From NCBI GenBank assembly GCA_963402885.1, contig OY727094.1:6698501-6762500 (forward strand): a stretch of DNA of 64,000 bases, in the 5' to 3' direction. The position numbers and the translations under genes are program-made. Source of the DNA: Antedon bifida. Its lineage: Eukaryota; Echinodermata; Crinoidea; Comatulida; Antedonidae. Numbering within the stretch: position 1 is the stretch's first letter; every line of letters starts with the position of its first letter. Below are positions 59,401 to 64,000 of this stretch, in pieces. Below the pieces are notes generated by a model. It saw only the letters and a program-made list of their open reading frames with translations. It ran no database searches and was not told the DNA's origin.

Positions 59401-62400
59401 AGTAATATTAATACTAATAGCATTGTACTCTACTAATTCATCATCATTATTTGAAATAATTTATTGATAAAATAAGAATTTATATAGAATATTCATCATC
59501 ATTATTTGAAACCTTTATTGATGAATTTAAGAATATAGAATATTTTAGTACTTGTATGATTCATGAGAGAGTAGAGTATTTTATTTATTTTTGTAAGCAT
59601 TGTTATTGTTACTTTGGAAGCTTTCTAGGGCCTGTTTCAACTATTTATTTATCCCCAATTCCTTGGCAGCAGAAATATGGCAAACTGACCTATTTAACTT
59701 AGGATGTTCTCAAAAAGAAAGGTTAAAAACATACTATCACAACAACCACTGGTTTAATCATGGACCTATAGGTCCATAGTTTAATTTAAACACTTTTTTG
59801 TTAGTACAAATTTAGCAGGAAGTGGGTCATCCGCTATTCAGAAGACACCCCTATTACGGGGACACCTTTCTTAGGTTCGAAATGTGTTCCTTTTAATAGA
59901 GGATCTACCCTATTTTCATGGTCAGCATAGGCAGGAGAAACAATCCCATGCATTATTTAGATAAACCAGGCTTTTTAAAATAATATAACACTGTTTTTTT
60001 TTTACTATCGCATGTTTTTAAAACTGAAGGTTCCTCTTCCAAACTGCATCATTTAAAGCTCTGTTTACACTATCAAACTAGTTTGACAAAAAAGAGTGAT
60101 GTGCCTATATGGTGGTAGTGATATGCTTAAATATGGTAGTATGGTTATACCTTATACTGTAACCATGGAGTAAAGATGATATAACACACAATACCTTATA
60201 ATATAGGTATTACTAATGATAGTGTAAACAGAGCTTTAAATGATGCAGTTTGAAAGAGGAACCTTATTAGGGGATTAAACAAATTCACGGTTTTTGTCAC
60301 TTGGTTGTGTTACGATGATTGAAATTAGCAGAGGCTTTAATAACTACTAGTAGTTGATGAATCGAATATTGTACAGTATGCATTGATAAAGGAAGTTATG
60401 TGTAATGATGCAATTTTATGTAGTTTTTTGTAGTTAATAATAATGACAAAATGGGTCTGGCTTGGCTTTGAACATAGGAAGCTGTATGCAATTATTTTAT
60501 TAACATATTTAATTTTTAATGTACTTTTTTTCTATTTAGTAAATGGGCAGAAAGTTGTCGTCTTCACTGTAGCAACCAATGAAACAGATGGATTTCTGAG
60601 ATACAGGAAGTCGTGTGAACAACATGGGGTCAAAGTTCAGGTAAGTAATTTTACATGAAAAATATAAACCAAACCAAAGATTGGACATTTCTTTCTCCTG
60701 ATGTTTCCAAATAATAAAGGAAAGAAAAAAGATATTTAAATGTAATTAACAATGGTTATTACAGTTTATTGGAAAAATAAAAACCATATTATTTGAGATA
60801 AAAGAGTAGAGTTGAAAATACATTATTGATGCTTTATGGTTTTGTTTATAATTTCCTTTCATTTCCTTTCATAAAACACCTGTACTCATGTTTGTCTTTT
60901 TTTATAATCTCTTTCTTCACAGTTGACCGAATAAAAAAAAAGTAATATATAATCCTATAAGTATAAGTATAATGTTTATTATAATGATGATGGGCTATGC
61001 CCGAAACATGTCGTAAAAATAAATCTATATTGAGGCAGTTTTAACCTATTTGATCTTGATTTTTTTCTATATCCTGCCTATGCAGCTCTTTGATTTATAA
61101 TGTTTATTATATCTGTATATGTAGATTTTAAATGAAAAATCAGGTTTGGTTGTACCAACTTTTAGAATTGGCTGAATTTATTTTATAGTAGATAGACCAT
61201 TGGGACACCTGTTTAGGGGCACCCCCATTAAGGGGACACTTAACTTCAAGAAAAGTCCGGTTTTCAGAGAGTTCGGTATTGGAAGAGTTGAACCTGTATG
61301 TTTTCTACTTTTTTGTACTTAAATAAAGGTGTGCCCTAGATAAGGGTTGTTGTAATGTTGTTGTACTGTTTGTTTATGTTAGGAGGCGTTCTGCACGTAT
61401 TTGTATTTAATCTGAACTTTGAATCAGTAGTTTGCAACCATGTGCAAAATCAGCAAATATCTGATCTTAAATTTGTGTATGTCCTGGAGATAATTAATTT
61501 TAGTTCTAGTAATTTCTTTTATTGAGCCTTCTTAAGCTCTACATAATTAACTATTATATTAATCAATTTCAAAATACTTAGTGGCTAAGTAGCTTGTATT
61601 GATCATTCTTAATAGCAAAAATTGTAAACCTAGAGAAACTGTCTGTCTACACTCTCAAACTTTATGTGAAAAAAAATCTAGTTTGATAGTGTCAGACAGA
61701 GCTTAAGAGTGTTTTACAAGCGAAAATATTCATTGACAAATTTGTCAGGTACAGTATTGCTACACAAAACCAAAAACAAAAACAAATGAAATGGGCTGAT
61801 ATTTCCATAACAATATGCACAAAGAACAGGTATCTCGAACAAAATGATTTGAGTCTGCCTTTAACAGATAAAACAGAGAAATAGTAGTGTACATAAGTAA
61901 AGTACTTTAGGCCAGCAATTTCACTTGTTTATACAGAAAAGGAGCACATTTATTAGGTTGGGGAGGAGGGCTTTGTACAGTAGGTCAGACCCATGGACAG
62001 GCAGACAGGCTTTACATGAGCGTGAATGTATTTCAAAAGTATAGAGTTTAAAACCCAAAAATAATGCGATTACAGTTGTCATACAGCTTCTGGTGTATGA
62101 TGTTGGTCTGTGCTTCCGATTTCAAGTGGTCACCCGAGAACATCTTAATGGTGTCAAGTATTGGAACATATTGTATATGGTGTCTACAAATTATCATTAT
62201 ACACCTTTTCACACACAGTACAGATGAGCCTCCCGATGTGACCACTTACTTTGATTTGATTTTAATGCTATTGTTGAAAAAGATTCACAATACATTACAA
62301 TATAACATAATTATTAATAACTGAATATGGAAGGCAGATAAAGCGCTGTAATAATAATTAAAACATCATTACAGTACTGTTACAATCAAAAGTAAAACAC

Positions 62401-62780
62401 TACGTCAGTAGAATCTAATTAGAGACACCTTCAGGACCCAACGAATCGGCCGCTTAATAGAGCTGTCCCCTGAATATTTGTTGATCATAAGTGTTGAAAC
62501 ATATATTTTGCTCCTCTTTTGTTTAACAGGAAAGTTTTAAATTTGGGTGTCCAAAAGGATGGGTTCTGCTGTAACTTTACTAACCATCAATTGAGGCATT
62601 TACTATTAACTATTATCTTGGTTTTTCTTGTTTTTTTTTTCAGGTTTTAGGAATGCATAAGCAATGGGTAGGAGGAGATTTACAAAGGTTTCCTGGCGGA
62701 GGTCAGAAGGTCAATTTATTTATAGAAGCTCAAGAAAAGTATAAAGATGAGCCAGACACTATTGTTCTATTTACTGACAG
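56466..62780 (+). CDS. PLOD: Procollagen-lysine 2-oxoglutarate 5-dioxygenase, N-terminal exons (partial)
   Basis: Lysyl hydroxylases act in the ER lumen, hydroxylating collagen lysines with Fe(II), 2-oxoglutarate and O2. Some members also glycosylate hydroxylysine through their N-terminal glycosyltransferase domain. Three coding exons are in the window: 56466-56577, 60540-60640 and 62644-62780, all with GT/AG junctions in frame (phases 1, 0, 2). Exon 1 gives a signal peptide (about residues 1-29, a hydrophobic run ending near TYSAS). Exon 2 gives VVVFTVATNETDGFLRYRKS, the start of the GT domain. Exon 3 gives WVGGDLQRFPGGGQKV and DTIVLFTD, the nucleotide-sugar binding region. The next exon should open SYDV but lies beyond the window. 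About 116 of roughly 730 codons are here. Which vertebrate paralogue it matches cannot be told. Confidence 0.93.
57000..58730. other. PLOD intron 1, first part
   Basis: No exon-like sequence was seen. ORFs at 57229-57492 and 57469-57663 are AT-driven and overlap on opposite strands. A short motif gaatgcgtcctgaatacgt and relatives (58385-58435) is locally repeated. Confidence 0.4.
58735..58958 (+). mobile_element. tRNA-derived SINE, family 3, with (aaaag)n tail
   Basis: The head has an A box (tagcttggtggttaacatgc, 58751-58770) and B box (gggttcaatcctgacc). The body ends atcctgtaattggcgagtta and then gaaataaaagaaaagaaaag. The 3' tail alone recurs at 31334. It lies in PLOD intron 1. Confidence 0.7.
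58981..59152 (+). mobile_element. PLE terminal fragment related to PLE 1
   Basis: This stretch matches 15351-15505 at the 3' end of PLE 1 almost throughout, including ttgcactgat.aagggc, ctggttgttttactttat, tttgatttagctttttgctt and cagcattgtaattttttcag. It includes a hammerhead-like core at 58986-59013 (ctgatga, agggc/gccc stem, then agaag). It shows that this PLE family has more copies in the genome. Confidence 0.8.
60027..60265. mobile_element. Palindromic MITE, family B, copy 4, inside a 56-bp palindrome
   Basis: The MITE itself runs 60053-60239 between TTAA sites (gctctgtttacactatcaaa and its inverse). Outside it the inverted similarity continues: aaggttcctcttccaaactg at the left and cagtttgaaagaggaacctt at the right. 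Rejoining these flanks at the TTAA would give an almost perfect 56-bp palindrome, so the MITE entered the centre of an earlier hairpin. Confidence 0.75.
60984..61012 (+). ncRNA. Hammerhead-ribozyme-like core in PLOD intron 2
   Basis: The order tgatga, stem tgggc/gccc, gaaac, at, gtc closely follows the minimal hammerhead layout known from Penelope-like elements, including a gtc cleavage triplet and a very short stem III. The base before tgatga is a rather than the conserved C, so it may be inactive. The host element is not otherwise recognisable here. Confidence 0.45.
61638..61706. mobile_element. Palindromic MITE, family B, short copy 5
   Basis: The ends ctgtctgtctacactctcaa and gatagtgtcagacagagctt pair over almost the whole 69 bases. 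The interior is deleted, and only the right TTAA (61703-61706) is kept. Confidence 0.65.
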
Positions 62781-64000
62781 GTAGGTACATCTATTGATCT
62801 GTTTTGTGCCTAGGTTACCTGGATAAACCAATATAGGCCCTTTTCTCCTCTAAGAGGAATCAGAGGTATATTGTTGTTTAGTTGTAATTTATTTCATTTG
62901 TTGAGTATGAATATAAAACCTAAAAATTACAATCAATTTTATTGTTATGCAAAGCTTGTATGTATGTGAGCTTATTTCGGATTGGCTCATAAAAAATGAG
63001 CTTGCTCATGAGCAGGTTGTTCACATGGATAGACCCAGAGCAAGCTGGATTAACCAAAGCTAGCAGCTGCTAATCACTGGTCACCCATGTTTGTTATGTT
63101 GTAACATGTGACAAGCAAGGTATATTGACCTGCATTTCAGTGGTTGTTCCCCTGATGACCTAGCTCTCATACCAACCCTGCCGTAAGCGAAAACTCCTAG
63201 ATATAAACACGATTTGAACCTACATATTTATAGTATGAAATTATTTTTAAATTACTTTTCTTGCCGTTCAGGTGCTAAGTATAAAAGAGTTTTTAATCAT
63301 TTACATCAGACACATAGAATGGATTTGGCAAAACAACACTTACTACTGCAGAAAATTAATTGTTAATAGCGTATCTTATAAGTGATTATTCAATGGAACG
63401 AGAGTATTTATAAATTATAAGCCTTGGGATTTGGTCTTTTGTCAGATACAATTAGTCTCGGCAGCTTTGCCTCTGCGGCTAGCATTCACGATGCACTGAA
63501 GCGATTCTAACTGTAGTGAATTCGTCGTACTTCATTTGATATACGATGTAGATAATTTATCAAATCTTACAAGTTTCAAAGAAATGCAATTTAAAAGAGT
63601 ATTATCATATGTAATATGATGAAATATAAAAAGACTTGGTAATATACTATTGTGCTGTTTAAAATATTATATACATTTCGGTATAATAAAATAGTCAGTT
63701 TAAATCTTCTATGTATGGAATCGTCACAGTTTGGAGGTACTATAGAGTAGAGGGTGATTCACAAATGATTACAAATTTATTTATTGTCCTACTAGATGTC
63801 AGATTTGATTTTTAAAGCGCTTAAAGTAAATCACAAATGTTCATACTTTGTATGTGTTTCAATGCTAAAATAAATAGTATAAAGTGCTCTATGTTGTACT
63901 GTACACCATATTCATAATGTAGGCATATTGAAGGGGTTGTCCCATCACTTACCCCTTTGTTGCGTATTAAAATAGAGGGCACTTATTTGGTTGTGTTGCA
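62781..64000. other. PLOD intron 3 (partial)
   Basis: No further PLOD exon (expected to open with SYDV and a DxD-type region) was found before the window end. The stretch is AT-rich; gagctt/aagctc motifs occur around 62955-63020. Confidence 0.5.

Noticed and set aside
60443-60658. ATG at 60443 as an alternative PLOD start
   Set aside because: The frame before 60540 passes through a pyrimidine tract and tttag acceptor. Joining exon 1 at 56577 supplies a signal peptide and keeps the frame.

Overview
This is eukaryotic, metazoan nuclear DNA. It has intron-split genes with GT/AG junctions, is AT-rich, and is crowded with repeats. The recognisable proteins are animal ones: an ER translocon subunit (TRAP-gamma), a collagen lysyl hydroxylase, a microsomal P450 start and a collagen Gly-X-Y exon. 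The scattered short motif aggccta, the gaccgaccgacc elements and the tRNA-derived SINEs whose bodies contain gggtaccc make a marine deuterostome, most likely an echinoderm, the best guess. Species cannot be set from this window.

Layout: 1-5 kb holds MITEs, two mirror-image minisatellites and degraded retroelement ends. 5.3-5.9 kb has a promoter-like region and one exon encoding a P450 N-terminus, with no further P450 exons seen. 9.2-10.3 kb holds copy 1 of an unrecognised gene with three near-perfect 66-bp coding repeats. 11.2-20.7 kb is a nest of mobile DNA: two inverted ~1.1-kb arms surround a decayed Penelope-like retroelement (PLE), and the right arm is split by a ~4-kb element flanked by TTAA that itself carries another palindromic element. 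21-34 kb has a 23-bp minisatellite containing cgatcg, rearranged segmental duplications, a gaccgacc element and SINEs. 34.2-46 kb is a local repeat family (R). Two long R copies form a segmental duplication; one was interrupted by an intact PLE (881-aa ORF) with a 12-bp target duplication, and the un-inserted site survives in the sister copy. A 5'-truncated LINE abuts a collagen exon fragment. 46.3-47.3 kb is copy 2 of the unrecognised gene.

The right third has two confident genes on the + strand: a complete five-exon SSR3 (TRAP-gamma; 48050-52842) and the first three coding exons of a PLOD lysyl hydroxylase (56466-62780, running off the window). Both products act at the ER in making secreted proteins such as collagen, but nothing here shows co-regulation. 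Their introns are full of MITEs and SINEs.

The most interesting items are: (i) the lineage-specific two-copy gene family with conserved C-terminus, 3' region and expanding coding repeats; (ii) the freshly inserted PLE with intact reading frame, pseudo-LTR, inverted end copy and preserved empty site; (iii) hammerhead-ribozyme-like cores at PLE ends; (iv) the multi-tier transposon nest; (v) several apparently unrelated palindromic families all sitting in TTAA. No prokaryotic system, CRISPR array or rRNA gene was seen.
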